Assembly (NCBI GenBank): GCA_913045115.1
Contig: CAJWPJ010000006.1
Span: forward strand, 1-53,191
Reading direction: 5' to 3'
DNA length: 53,191 bases
Source of the DNA: an uncultured Gammaproteobacteria bacterium
Lineage (GTDB): Bacteria; Pseudomonadota; Gammaproteobacteria; GCA-002705445; GCA-002716945
Shown: positions 35,927 to 44,294 of the stretch, one piece after another
How positions within the stretch are numbered: the stretch's first letter is position 1
Layout: every line of letters starts with the position of its first letter
Program-made: the position numbers and the translations under genes
The notes under the pieces: generated by a model
What the model saw: the letters and a program-made list of their open reading frames with translations, nothing else
Told to the model about the DNA's origin: nothing
The model's database searches: none

Positions 35927-37123
35927 TTATCGCTTCCTAGTTTTTAATCTCAACGAGTTAATTTTAATGAAACCCTCAGCATCTCTCTGGTCATAGGCAC
36001 CAGAATCATTTTCAAATGTAGATAAATCCTCGGAGTATAGTGAATTAGGTGATTTCCTGCCCTCTATAATTACATTGCCTTTGAAAAGCTTTGCTCTCAC
36101 GGTCCCAGAGACATTAATTTGAGATTCATCTATTAAACGCTGTATAGACTCCCTCTCTGGGCTGAACCAATAACCATTATAAATAAGTCTAGAATACCTA
36201 TTAGTCAAATCTTCTTTTAAGTGTAAAAGTTCTCTATCAAGAGTAATTGATTCCATCGCTTTATGTGCTTTAAAGTAAATTGTACCCCCTGGAGTTTCAT
36301 AACACCCTCTTGACTTAATACCAACATATCTGTTTTCTACAATATCATCTCTTCCGATACCATGATTTCCAGCTATGATATTTAATTGATGAAGAATATT
36401 TGACGGACTCATTTTTTTACCATTAATTTCAGTGATATCACCTTTATTAAAAGTTAAATCTAAGCGTTGTGGCTTTGACTTACTCTTTTCCAAAGACTTT
36501 GTTCTAAGCCACATAGATTCTTCGGGCTTCTTCCATGGATCCTCAAGAATACCTCCTTCATAGGAGGTATGTAGAATATTTGCATCCATTGAATAAGGAC
36601 TTTTTTTCCCTTTATCAAAATCAACTGCAATCTTATGTTTTTTTGCATATTTCATCAAATCAGATCTAGACACAAAATCCCACTCTCTCCATGGAGCTAT
36701 TACTTTAATTTTTGGATTTAATGCATAAGCGGCTAATTCAAATCTAACTTGATCATTACCCTTGCCAGTTGCGCCGTGACATATATATTCAGCCTTTTCT
36801 CTCTTTGCTATTTCTATGAGCCTTTTACTTATAAGTGGTCTCGCAATTGATGTGCCTAAGAAATATTCTCCCTCATAAATTGCATTAGCTCTAAACATCG
36901 GATAAACATAGTTTTTTACAAAATCTTCACGAAGATCTTCAATATAGATTTTTTTTATGCCTAATTTTTTTGCTTTTACTCTGGCGTCTTTTGTCTCCTC
37001 TCCCTGCCCTATGTCTGCGGTAAATGTAACTACCTCAAGGTCGTATTGTTCCATCAACCATTTTGCTATGACAGAGGTATCTAGGCCTCCTGAATAAGCT
37101 AAAACAACTTTCTTAGGCTTCAT
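35927..37123 (-). CDS. argG: Argininosuccinate synthase
   Basis: Joins citrulline and aspartate in arginine synthesis. [18 protein letters not shown] is the PP-loop, [28 protein letters not shown] and [16 protein letters not shown] complete the family. 398 residues, like most bacterial ArgG. The ATG lies 11 bases inside moaE, so argG is probably translated from the end of the moaA-moaD-moaE transcript. Confidence 0.96.
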   Translation of the reverse strand: MKPKKVVLAYSGGLDTSVIAKWLMEQYDLEVVTFTADIGQGEETKDARVKAKKLGIKKIYIEDLREDFVKNYVYPMFRANAIYEGEYFLGTSIARPLISKRLIEIAKREKAEYICHGATGKGNDQVRFELAAYALNPKIKVIAPWREWDFVSRSDLMKYAKKHKIAVDFDKGKKSPYSMDANILHTSYEGGILEDPWKKPEESMWLRTKSLEKSKSKPQRLDLTFNKGDITEINGKKMSPSNILHQLNIIAGNHGIGRDDIVENRYVGIKSRGCYETPGGTIYFKAHKAMESITLDRELLHLKEDLTNRYSRLIYNGYWFSPERESIQRLIDESQINVSGTVRAKLFKGNVIIEGRKSPNSLYSEDLSTFENDSGAYDQRDAEGFIKINSLRLKTRKR

Positions 37124-37571
37124 TAATATCCTCTGATGTTTCAGTTTGAGGTTCTACCCACCTGAAACCCTTATCAGTGGATTCTTTTTTCCAAAAAGGT
37201 GCCTCACTTTTTAGAGCTTCCATAATCTCCCTGGTAGCTTCGAATGCATCTTCTCTATGTTCGGACCATGTTGCAACTAATACAATTGGATCAGAAGGGC
37301 TTACAAGCCCAACTCTGTGTAGAATTATGGTATCAATAATCTTATATTTCTTAGTAGCGTTATCTGCAATTTTCTCAAGGTATGACTCAGTCATTTCTGG
37401 ATAATGTTGTAGTTCCATTGATTTTATCTCTTCTCCAGAATTAATATCTCTCATTGTTCCTAAAAAAACACTGCACGCGCCAATGTTCTTTCTATCCTTA
37501 AGTTGAGATTTCTTGTAATCAACAAGCTTTTGCCATGGATCAAATTCTTCATTTATTATTTCAATATACAT
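37113..37571 (-). CDS. moaE: Molybdopterin synthase large subunit
   Basis: Transfers sulfur from MoaD to cyclic pyranopterin monophosphate. [34 protein letters not shown] and [18 protein letters not shown], then [26 protein letters not shown] are the full MoaE pattern with the reactive lysines. 152 residues. Two bases after moaD, overlapping argG by 11. Confidence 0.95.
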   Translation of the reverse strand: MYIEIINEEFDPWQKLVDYKKSQLKDRKNIGACSVFLGTMRDINSGEEIKSMELQHYPEMTESYLEKIADNATKKYKIIDTIILHRVGLVSPSDPIVLVATWSEHREDAFEATREIMEALKSEAPFWKKESTDKGFRWVEPQTETSEDINEA

Positions 37572-37573
37572 TT

Positions 37574-37807
37574 TTAACCACCTGTGACTGGGGGAAAGAA
37601 AGCGACTTCATCTTCATTTTTAAGTAGATGTTTATCATCTACATACTCATGATTCACCGCTGTCATAACCTTGCCAGTGTATTTAATATTCTTTGAAACA
37701 TCCGACCAAACCTCTCCAACAGTCATTTCATGTTGAAGGACTATTTGTTCAGATGTCTTTCCTACTGCATCACTGATACTTGCAAAGTATTTTACTACAA
37801 TTATCAT
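37574..37807 (-). CDS. moaD: Molybdopterin synthase sulfur carrier
   Basis: Ubiquitin-like sulfur carrier. The 77-residue protein ends in VAFFPPVTGG, the diglycine tail that is thiocarboxylated by MoeB and used by MoaE. MTAVNHEYVD fits the MoaD core. The gene lies between a small membrane gene (50-base gap) and moaE (2-base gap). Confidence 0.94.
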   Translation of the reverse strand: MIIVVKYFASISDAVGKTSEQIVLQHEMTVGEVWSDVSKNIKYTGKVMTAVNHEYVDDKHLLKNEDEVAFFPPVTGG

Positions 37808-37857
37808 TGTTATGGTGAATGATACATTTATGTGTAGGTAAGTTCAAATTTAAAGTA

Positions 37858-38121
37858 TCAAACTTTTCTCTGAGTCCTTGCTCTATTACTAAACACTACT
37901 CCTAATAATATTGACAAATAACAGATAATTAAATATATCCAATTACCCTCATTGAGTGCTGGATAAATTGGAATCAAGGGAAAGAACATTGCTGTTCCGA
38001 TAAATCCGACAAGAATATGGAAGACACCGTATTCAGGAAACATTTGTATTAATATCTCAAAACTGGCTGAGAGTGCTGACAACATAGCGACTAAATAAAA
38101 CACATATGACAAAATTTTCAA
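37858..38121 (-). CDS. Small membrane protein between moaA and moaD
   Basis: The track frame starts at 38217 inside moaA. A strong GGAGG ribosome site near the moaA stop, followed after five bases by TTG at 38121, gives a better start and 87 residues with three hydrophobic stretches (YVFYLVAMLSALSASF, VFHILVGFIGTAMFF, WIYLIICYLSILLGVVF). It ends in a basic NRARTQRKV. I recognise no family. Position within a molybdenum cofactor operon suggests co-expression, not necessarily a shared role. Confidence 0.6.
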   Translation of the reverse strand: MKILSYVFYLVAMLSALSASFEILIQMFPEYGVFHILVGFIGTAMFFPLIPIYPALNEGNWIYLIICYLSILLGVVFSNRARTQRKV

Positions 38122-38122
38122 T

Positions 38123-39130
38123 TCACCCTCCGATATATGACATTTCAACCTTTGGTACTTCTTTTTTTGATATAAATCTAATCTGAGAATATTGATCAGA
38201 GCGTTCAGTCCAAACATCTTTAAAAAAGTCTAATAGTTTTTTTTCATAGTCATCAGATCTGATTAAACTTTTTATGTCAAATCCGTCACTAGCGAATAGA
38301 CAAGTGAATAATTTACCATCTACTGAAAGTCTAGCTCTATTGCAATCAGCACAAAAAGGCTCAGTAATTGAAGATATAAATCCAATCGATGATTTAGTAT
38401 TTTTTATACTCCACTTTTTCGCAGTAGACGAGCAATCTGTTTGTATCGGAACAAGATTATAATGCTTGCTTATTTTTTCACGTAAACTTGCCGATGAAAC
38501 AACTTTATCAAGATCCCATTTATTCGACTCTCCGACATCCATATACTCTATAAATCTTATTTCTGCATGAAACTTGGCCAAGAGGTTAACAAAATCTATC
38601 ACCTCATTATCATTGATACCTTTTATAACTACTGTGTTAGTTTTAATCTGATTAAAATACTTCTCAATATTTTCTAATATTGGAGTAAAGCTGATATTTT
38701 TTTTTGTTCCGTTAATAGATGATATTTTATTCTCATCTAGTGTGTCTAAACTAAGGGTAATTGAATCGAGACCTGATTCCTTTAGAAGGCTGATTTTATT
38801 TTCTGTTAATAGTGATCCATTAGTAGTAATACTTATATTATCTATCATAACTTCTTCTTTAAGTTTATAAATTAGTTTATCAATATTCTTTCTTAAAAGT
38901 GGTTCGCCTCCTGTAATACGAATTTTCTTTAAGCCTATTTTCTTAAGGACCGAACATGTATCAATTATTTCTTCATAAGATAAAATTTTATCTTGAGATA
39001 TATATCTATAGTCTTTATTGAATATGTCGGATGGCATACAATAGCTGCACCTAAAGTTACATCTATCGGTCACAGAAATTCTTAAATACTCAAAGTTCCT
39101 GGATAATTTATCTTTTATGAGACTATCCAC
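38123..39130 (-). CDS. moaA: GTP 3',8-cyclase MoaA
   Basis: Radical SAM enzyme that converts GTP toward cyclic pyranopterin monophosphate. RISVTDRCNFRCSYCMP holds the N-terminal CxxxCxxC cluster; FCADCNRARLSVDGKLFTCLF holds the second cluster. The C-terminal YIGG ends with the diglycine needed for activity. Start is GTG at 39130, inside the end of moeB. 335 residues. moaC, the next enzyme, is not in the window. Confidence 0.95.
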   Translation of the reverse strand: MDSLIKDKLSRNFEYLRISVTDRCNFRCSYCMPSDIFNKDYRYISQDKILSYEEIIDTCSVLKKIGLKKIRITGGEPLLRKNIDKLIYKLKEEVMIDNISITTNGSLLTENKISLLKESGLDSITLSLDTLDENKISSINGTKKNISFTPILENIEKYFNQIKTNTVVIKGINDNEVIDFVNLLAKFHAEIRFIEYMDVGESNKWDLDKVVSSASLREKISKHYNLVPIQTDCSSTAKKWSIKNTKSSIGFISSITEPFCADCNRARLSVDGKLFTCLFASDGFDIKSLIRSDDYEKKLLDFFKDVWTERSDQYSQIRFISKKEVPKVEMSYIGG

Positions 39131-39890
39131 AAAATTTACACTCCATATCCTTTTTTATTTTTATAGTTTTAAACTCATAATTCTTCATATCTATCAACAT
39201 CAACTTACTACTATTATTTTGACCTATGTTACAAATTAGTTTTACACATTCTGTTGCAAGTATTGCGCCTACAAGACCTGTCACACTTCCGAGTATGCCA
39301 GATTCAAGGCATGTTGGAGAATTATCTGGTAAATCATTATAGAGACATCTGTAACATGGCATATCATCTAGGTCATTTCTAAAAGTAGCAACTTGACCTT
39401 GAAGTTTTATAGCAGCTCCACTTATTAAAGGTATTTTATGAGTAAGGCAAATATTGTTTACTTCAGTTCTAGCCTCAAAGTTATCAGTACAATCTATGAT
39501 GAAATCATAATCAACTAGTTGATGTTCATCAAAGCCCGAATCAATTTTCTGGGAAATAATCTTAATATCTATGTCTGAGTTCAATGAGTGAAGATTTTTC
39601 TTTGCAGCTTCAGCTTTTTTTAAAGATATATCATTCTCAGAAAAAAGTACTTGGCGATTTAGATTAGATAGAGTGACATCATCAAAATCAATAAGACATA
39701 AATGACCAACTCCTGTTGAAGCAAGATATGTTGCTGTCGGACAACCAATACCACCAAGACCGATAATAGCAACTTTTGATTTTAGAAGCGCTCGTTGCCC
39801 ATCAATATCTATCTCAGGCAGAACAATATTTCTGTTGTATCTAAGTAGATCTTTATCCTGAAGCTCAGCCTTTGTTTTTTTGGCTTGCAT
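39123..39890 (-). CDS. moeB: MoeB/ThiF-family adenylyltransferase
   Basis: Activates the MoaD C-terminus by adenylation. VAIIGLGGIGCPTATYLASTGVG is the nucleotide-binding loop, LSNLNRQVLF and DCTDNFEARTEVN the R and D ATP residues, and CYRCLYND with ECKFCG the four zinc cysteines. The track start at 40025 is inside DUF1244; the ATG at 39890 gives 255 residues, like MoeB (249). Whether it also serves ThiS is unknown; adjacency to moaA favours MoeB. Confidence 0.9.
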   Translation of the reverse strand: MQAKKTKAELQDKDLLRYNRNIVLPEIDIDGQRALLKSKVAIIGLGGIGCPTATYLASTGVGHLCLIDFDDVTLSNLNRQVLFSENDISLKKAEAAKKNLHSLNSDIDIKIISQKIDSGFDEHQLVDYDFIIDCTDNFEARTEVNNICLTHKIPLISGAAIKLQGQVATFRNDLDDMPCYRCLYNDLPDNSPTCLESGILGSVTGLVGAILATECVKLICNIGQNNSSKLMLIDMKNYEFKTIKIKKDMECKFCG

Positions 39891-40158
39891 TGAATTTATC
39901 CAGTTGTTCTTTTGTGGCCTCTTTCTGATGCTTTTCTTTATACTCACTGTATGGCATGCCATATACAAGCTCTCTGGCTTGATCATATGAAATTTCCTCT
40001 CCTTGAGTTGCTGACTCTGAAACATACCACTTAGAGATGCAGTTTCTGCAAAAGTTAGCTAAATTCATCAGATCAATATTTTGAACCTCTGGATTATCCT
40101 GCAAGTGTTTTACTAACCGCCTAAATGTCGCTGCTTCGATTTCTGTTTTTTTGCTCAT
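39865..40158 (-). CDS. DUF1244 protein
   Basis: A 97-residue soluble protein matching DUF1244. Visible pattern: EAATFRRLVKHLQ, the tyrosine/cysteine-rich LMNLANFCRNCISKWY, and the YDQARELVYGMPYSEYKEKHQ segment that is strongly conserved in this family. Function is unknown. Its ATG sits about 40 bases downstream of the EamA gene and its 3' end overlaps the moeB start by 26 bases. Confidence 0.85.
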   Translation of the reverse strand: MSKKTEIEAATFRRLVKHLQDNPEVQNIDLMNLANFCRNCISKWYVSESATQGEEISYDQARELVYGMPYSEYKEKHQKEATKEQLDKFNASQKNKG

Positions 40159-40196
40159 ACTTAATGATACTATATATCAACCTATGGTTAAATGAA

Positions 40197-41078
40197 TTAA
40201 GAGATGGAATTGGCTAGCTTAATTCCAAATAATATTATCAAAAGGCCAAAAATATAATTCCAGCTAAATTGATCGTTTAGAATAATAATCCCAAATAAAA
40301 TAGCCCATAATGGTATTAGAAAGTTCATCATAGAAATGAATGATGCTCCTTCTGTTTGTAAAATTTGAAAATAAATAATCGTGGCTATAGCTGTACATAC
40401 AATTCCAAGCAGTAATATGTTCATATCAAAAAGGAGTTCGGAGTAACTAGGTTTAGATTGATCTATAAATACTAAATAAATCGTCATAAAAAAGGTTGCA
40501 AATAAAATTGTGCCAGTAGAAGCGCTTAATGGGTCTGTCATTTTATATTTCTTTCCATATATCGCAGCAAATGCATAAAGAGTTGCGCCTAATATTACTA
40601 ATAATTGGGATTCTAATGTTTCACTGATTGAGTTGTTTATAAATAGGTCGTCTCTATAAATCAATATAAAAACGCCTAAGAACGAGATTATAAAACCAAT
40701 AAATTTTTGTTTATTCATCTTCTCATCTTCTAAAAATACATGTGACAATAGTATTGTAGAGATCGGCATTGTCGCCATTAATATCCCAGCCATAGCACTA
40801 TCTATATTTTTTTGGCCGGTGATAATTGCTATGAAAGGTATTACAATTCCAATCAAACTCATGAATAAGTAATAATTTATTTGTGAAAAATTTATCGAAA
40901 ACTTTTTGTATAGGAAATATATCAATGCTACTAAAAATAATGATCCTGATATAAGTCTGCCCGCTACAATAACTTCAGGAGTGAAAGAATCTAAGGCCAT
41001 CTTATTCAAAGTAAAAGCCCCACCCCAGATGGCTGATAGTAAAATCAGTAGGAACCAGTTAGTTTTGACTAAATTCAT
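40197..41078 (-). CDS. EamA/DMT-family exporter
   Basis: A 293-residue protein with about ten membrane spans in two EamA repeats. WFLLILLSAIWGGAFTLNKMAL begins the first repeat; VILGATLYAFAAIYGKKYK begins the second. PLWAILFGIIILNDQFSWNYI is the typical last part. Members export metabolites or amino acids; cargo unknown. It diverges from the MOSC gene with mirrored -10 boxes (see 41085). Confidence 0.86.
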   Translation of the reverse strand: MNLVKTNWFLLILLSAIWGGAFTLNKMALDSFTPEVIVAGRLISGSLFLVALIYFLYKKFSINFSQINYYLFMSLIGIVIPFIAIITGQKNIDSAMAGILMATMPISTILLSHVFLEDEKMNKQKFIGFIISFLGVFILIYRDDLFINNSISETLESQLLVILGATLYAFAAIYGKKYKMTDPLSASTGTILFATFFMTIYLVFIDQSKPSYSELLFDMNILLLGIVCTAIATIIYFQILQTEGASFISMMNFLIPLWAILFGIIILNDQFSWNYIFGLLIILFGIKLANSIS

Positions 41079-41084
41079 GTTAAT

Positions 41085-41092
41085 ATTATAAA
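41085..41092. promoter_or_regulatory. Overlapping divergent -10 boxes (EamA / MOSC)
   Basis: Between starts at 41078 and 41099, the minus strand carries TATAAT (41090-41085) exactly six bases before the EamA ATG, and the plus strand carries TATAAA (41087-41092) exactly six bases before the MOSC ATG. This is the geometry of leaderless transcripts. AT-richness makes chance possible. Confidence 0.45.
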
Positions 41093-41098
41093 AAGCAT

Positions 41099-41758
41099 AT
41101 GAAAATTTTATCTATAAATGTCTCTGAACCGCAAAAGGTCATTTTTAATGGTAAAGAGCTTATCACAAGTATTTACAAAAAGCCTGTTTCTAAAATAGTT
41201 CAAGTAACCTCACAAGGTATAGAGGGTGATAGACAGGCTGATTTAAGTGTCCATGGTGGTTACGATAAAGCAGTTTATGGATACTCCTATAATCACTACA
41301 AATTATGGGGAGAAAAATTAGGTAAAGAGTTTAATGATTTTGGTTTGGTAGGAGAAAATCTTACCATTGACAATTTTGATGAAAATGAGATAAATATTGG
41401 AGATAGATTTAAGATAAATGATTGTGTTTTGCAGGTCAGTCAACCTAGAATACCTTGTTATAAAATCGGCATTAAAATGAATAGTAGAGATTTCCCTAAA
41501 ATGTTTTCTCAATCAGGTTTGCTAGGAAGTTACTTCAGAGTCATTGAGGAAGGTAAGATTGAAAATGGAAATGAAATCCAGAAAGTGCATTCTGAAGAAA
41601 ACTCGATGAGCATAATGGATATTGCATCTATATTATTCGTTGATATAAAAAATATTGACCTGATGAAAAAAGCACTCGACATTAAGCCTTTAACTGAAGA
41701 GATCAAAGAAAAGTTCAGGGAAAGATTAATGAAACTAGGTGACTTTTCATCCCTTTAA
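41099..41758 (+). CDS. MOSC-domain protein, YiiM-like
   Basis: A 219-residue MOSC protein, the fold that binds sulfurated molybdenum cofactor. ADLSVHGGYDKAVYGYSYNHY is the family signature (quoted in part), QPRIPCYKIGIKM holds the conserved cysteine, and the C-terminal 3-alpha extension (SIMDIASILFV) resembles YiiM. YiiM reduces 6-N-hydroxylaminopurine in E. coli. A Moco-using protein near moaA/moeB is consistent with a working cofactor pathway. Confidence 0.87.
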   Translation: MKILSINVSEPQKVIFNGKELITSIYKKPVSKIVQVTSQGIEGDRQADLSVHGGYDKAVYGYSYNHYKLWGEKLGKEFNDFGLVGENLTIDNFDENEINIGDRFKINDCVLQVSQPRIPCYKIGIKMNSRDFPKMFSQSGLLGSYFRVIEEGKIENGNEIQKVHSEENSMSIMDIASILFVDIKNIDLMKKALDIKPLTEEIKEKFRERLMKLGDFSSL

Positions 41759-41761
41759 ATC

Positions 41762-41983
41762 ATGATCAAGCGTCAAAATCTGAAGGTCGTTGAAAACACA
41801 GAAACAAAAGTTTCATGTGCAGGTGATGAGAAATCAGGAAAACATCCACTTGTATATCTGACCATAAAAGATGGAAGTGCAGAATGTTATTACTGTGGTA
41901 AAATGTTCGTTACTAAAGAAACGCATGAGAGATATCTCAGCAAAATAAGGAAGAAGTTTAAGAAAACTAGTAAAAATGTTTAA
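41762..41983 (+). CDS. CHCC-type zinc-finger protein
   Basis: A 73-residue protein of the zf-CHCC family, related to the NDUFS6 subunit of complex I. The cysteine-histidine set is seen as VSCAG, KHPLVYL, ECYYCGK: C-x-x...H...C-x-x-C. It is three bases after the MOSC gene and overlaps hisI by 8. Function is unknown. Confidence 0.82.
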   Translation: MIKRQNLKVVENTETKVSCAGDEKSGKHPLVYLTIKDGSAECYYCGKMFVTKETHERYLSKIRKKFKKTSKNV

Positions 41984-42431
41984 AAAGAGAGAGACAATAA
42001 AGCAAGTTGAGGAAAGCAATGATCTTGCACCTAAATTTGATGAAAATGGTTTTATTCCCGTAGTCACGACTGACGCAAAAACAGGTGTTGTGTTGATGCA
42101 CGCATACATGAATGAAGAGGCACTAAAAAAAACTATCACCACAAAAGAGGCGCACTACTATAGCAGAAGTCGTAAGTGCTTATGGCACAAGGGGGCTACT
42201 AGCGGATTAATACAAGACGTTAAGAATATATTCATCGATGATGATCAAGACTGTGTTTGGCTAAATGTCTTAGTCAGAGGTGAAGCGAGTTGTCATGTAG
42301 GCTATAAGTCTTGTTTTTACAGAGAAATTGACACAAGTGCTAAACAACTTGAGCTAAAGTTTGTTGAGGACGAGAAGATATTTGATCCAGACGAAGTGTA
42401 TGGAGATGCTCCAAATCCTACTATTTTATAA
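41976..42431 (+). CDS. hisI: Phosphoribosyl-AMP cyclohydrolase
   Basis: Third step of histidine synthesis, as a separate one-domain enzyme rather than the HisIE fusion. MHAYMNEEALKKTI, SRSRKCLWHKGATSG and the zinc cysteines in EASCHVGYKSCFY are all present, with the D-x-D-x-D metal residues in DDDQDCVW. 151 residues. No other his gene is near. Its 3' end overlaps the convergent membrane gene by six bases. Confidence 0.95.
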   Translation: MFKKRETIKQVEESNDLAPKFDENGFIPVVTTDAKTGVVLMHAYMNEEALKKTITTKEAHYYSRSRKCLWHKGATSGLIQDVKNIFIDDDQDCVWLNVLVRGEASCHVGYKSCFYREIDTSAKQLELKFVEDEKIFDPDEVYGDAPNPTIL

Positions 42432-42653
42432 ATTTAAGTTTTTAACGAAAAAATTAGCAAAAAGTCCCAATAGATAGAGTGTTATCCCCAGATAAATGAT
42501 ACCCAGTGACATTGATGAGAAAAAATATATTATTGAAGGAATGGGACTATATTGTGAAAAGTATCCATGCGTAAAATGTATAAAAATTAATAATGGTACA
42601 GCAATTAAGGACCCGTGTAGTATATTTTTAATTATGCTTTTAATAAATTCCAC
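42426..42653 (-). CDS. Small membrane protein, unrecognised
   Basis: A 75-residue protein starting at GTG 42653. Two long hydrophobic stretches (LIAVPLLIFIHFTHGYF and SSMSLGIIYLGITLYLLGLF) separated by a polar loop suggest two or three spans. No known family is recognised. It is divergent from the RibD-type gene with only 11 bases between starts, so the two share a promoter region. Confidence 0.62.
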   Translation of the reverse strand: MEFIKSIIKNILHGSLIAVPLLIFIHFTHGYFSQYSPIPSIIYFFSSMSLGIIYLGITLYLLGLFANFFVKNLNL

Positions 42654-42664
42654 AGCTTTACTCT

Positions 42665-43426
42665 ATGTCTAAAATCAGTATAACAAAAAAAATAGCTTGG
42701 TCACTTATTTTAAAAATTAATGCTGAAAATATAAATAAGAATAATTTAGTGAGAATTAACGAAACTATATGTGAAAATGAGATAAATATATCTTATGACA
42801 GAAAACATAATCATATAGAAGAATCAAATTTAATTTTGAATGAGGAAATAAGTGATTTATTTAATATTTTCTTACCTATTGTATGCTCAAATAAAAAAAC
42901 TCAGTTTATTGCGCATATCGCACAGTCACTCGATGGATTTATTGCTACAGATGCTGGGGAATCAAAGTATATAAGTGGCAAGCACAACATTGAACATATT
43001 CATCGATTAAGGGCGATTTCTGATGTCATCATCGTAGGAGCAAATACTTACATTGAAGATAAACCTAAACTTAATACTCGACTTGTAGAAGGGAATAGTC
43101 CGATAATATATATTTTTGATCCAAAAAAAGTCCTAAAAAAAATGAAAGTGCCGTCCGAAATTAATGTGATCAATGACATGAATCTTATAAAGAGCGAATT
43201 GAATAGATATAAAACTATCTATGTGGAGGGTGGTGGGAAAACAATCTCTCAATTCATGAAAAAAAATATCCTAGATCGTATCCACATTTGCTTATGTCCT
43301 ATTATTCTTGGTGGTGGTAGGCCATCATTTATTCAAGATAATTATGTAAGCATAAATGATTTGAAATCACATCACGCTCAATATTATAAAATGGGTAGTG
43401 ATGTTTTATTAGATCTTAAGATTTAA
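42665..43426 (+). CDS. RibD C-terminal-type reductase with novel N-terminal region
   Basis: The C-terminal ~170 residues are a RibD_C (dihydrofolate-reductase-like) domain: AQSLDGFIATDAGESKYISG, HRLRAISDVIIVGANTY, IYVEGGGKTISQFM and LCPIILGGGRPSF. This fold reduces pyrimidine or pterin intermediates with NADPH. The first ~80 residues, KIAWSLILKINAENI..., are not the RibD deaminase and resemble nothing I can name, though they precede the reductase domain in alphaproteobacterial relatives I recall. It is unlinked to other riboflavin genes and belongs to the 42.7-48.2 kb cluster. Ends in an 11-base overlap with the flippase-like gene. Confidence 0.82.
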   Translation: MSKISITKKIAWSLILKINAENINKNNLVRINETICENEINISYDRKHNHIEESNLILNEEISDLFNIFLPIVCSNKKTQFIAHIAQSLDGFIATDAGESKYISGKHNIEHIHRLRAISDVIIVGANTYIEDKPKLNTRLVEGNSPIIYIFDPKKVLKKMKVPSEINVINDMNLIKSELNRYKTIYVEGGGKTISQFMKKNILDRIHICLCPIILGGGRPSFIQDNYVSINDLKSHHAQYYKMGSDVLLDLKI

Positions 43427-44294
43427 GTGCCTTTCGTGTAAAAAAGAAATATACTCCTGGAAGCGAACAAAGTAGGTTGCATATTCCATAAACTATAGCA
43501 ACAGTGACGCTTGCCGATACAGATAAGCCTAGTAGAAAAGATATTGCTAAAGCAGTTGTCTCTCTTATACCCCAGCCACCTATACTCACAGGAAGAGCCA
43601 TTGAAAATAGGATAATTGGGGCAAATACAAAAAAACTTATCAAATCAATATTTAAATTAAGTGAATATGCACAAACTATATACGTTGTTATATAAGTCAT
43701 AACAATAATCAGAGACATTAAAAAATGTCTGTATAGACGTTTTCCAGTGAAAATATATTTGAAGTTAACAAGATATTTATTCTTTTTTTGATAGAAAAAT
43801 ATCAGCTTTATAAAAATAAAGATAACGGTGATAAGTATCAGCAGATAAATTGATGCCTGATATTTTTGATTCACTATAAAGAAAACTTGAAGTGATAATA
43901 TGAATGTAACAATAAGAGCAATTTGACCAGATAACCTCTCAAAAATTACTGATTGAAGTGATTTAATTAAGTTACCACTATTCTTGTTGTTTATCTTGAT
44001 ATTTAATGTCCTATAAATATCACCAACAATACCTGTTGGTAAAATATTATTCATAAATCCAGCAATATAATAATATCTAAGGGCATCCCCATAATTTATC
44101 ATAGAGTGATTTTTTTTTGCTATGTAACACCATCTCCATGCAGATAATGTATATTGAATAAAACTTATTAATAACACAAGTGGCAAGAAAACAAGATCTA
44201 TATCTTTTACTATTATAGTAATTTCATTCCCATATATAATAATGATGTAAGCCATCAACATCACAGAAAGAATAGATTTTAATAATTTACTCAC
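43416..44294 (-). CDS. Flippase-like lysylphosphatidylglycerol-synthase TM protein
   Basis: A 292-residue protein with about eight spans, of the LPG_synthase_TM/UPF0104 (AglD-like) family. The two conserved loops are visible: FMNNILPTGIVGDIYR near residue 85 and LPVSIGGWGIRETTALA near residue 240. The family is thought to move lipid-linked molecules. Start is GTG at 44294, sharing bases with the methyltransferase stop (GTGA). Its position downstream of a GT4 and a methyltransferase suggests handling of a lipid-linked product of this cluster. Confidence 0.83.
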   Translation of the reverse strand: MSKLLKSILSVMLMAYIIIIYGNEITIIVKDIDLVFLPLVLLISFIQYTLSAWRWCYIAKKNHSMINYGDALRYYYIAGFMNNILPTGIVGDIYRTLNIKINNKNSGNLIKSLQSVIFERLSGQIALIVTFILSLQVFFIVNQKYQASIYLLILITVIFIFIKLIFFYQKKNKYLVNFKYIFTGKRLYRHFLMSLIIVMTYITTYIVCAYSLNLNIDLISFFVFAPIILFSMALPVSIGGWGIRETTALAISFLLGLSVSASVTVAIVYGICNLLCSLPGVYFFFTRKALKS

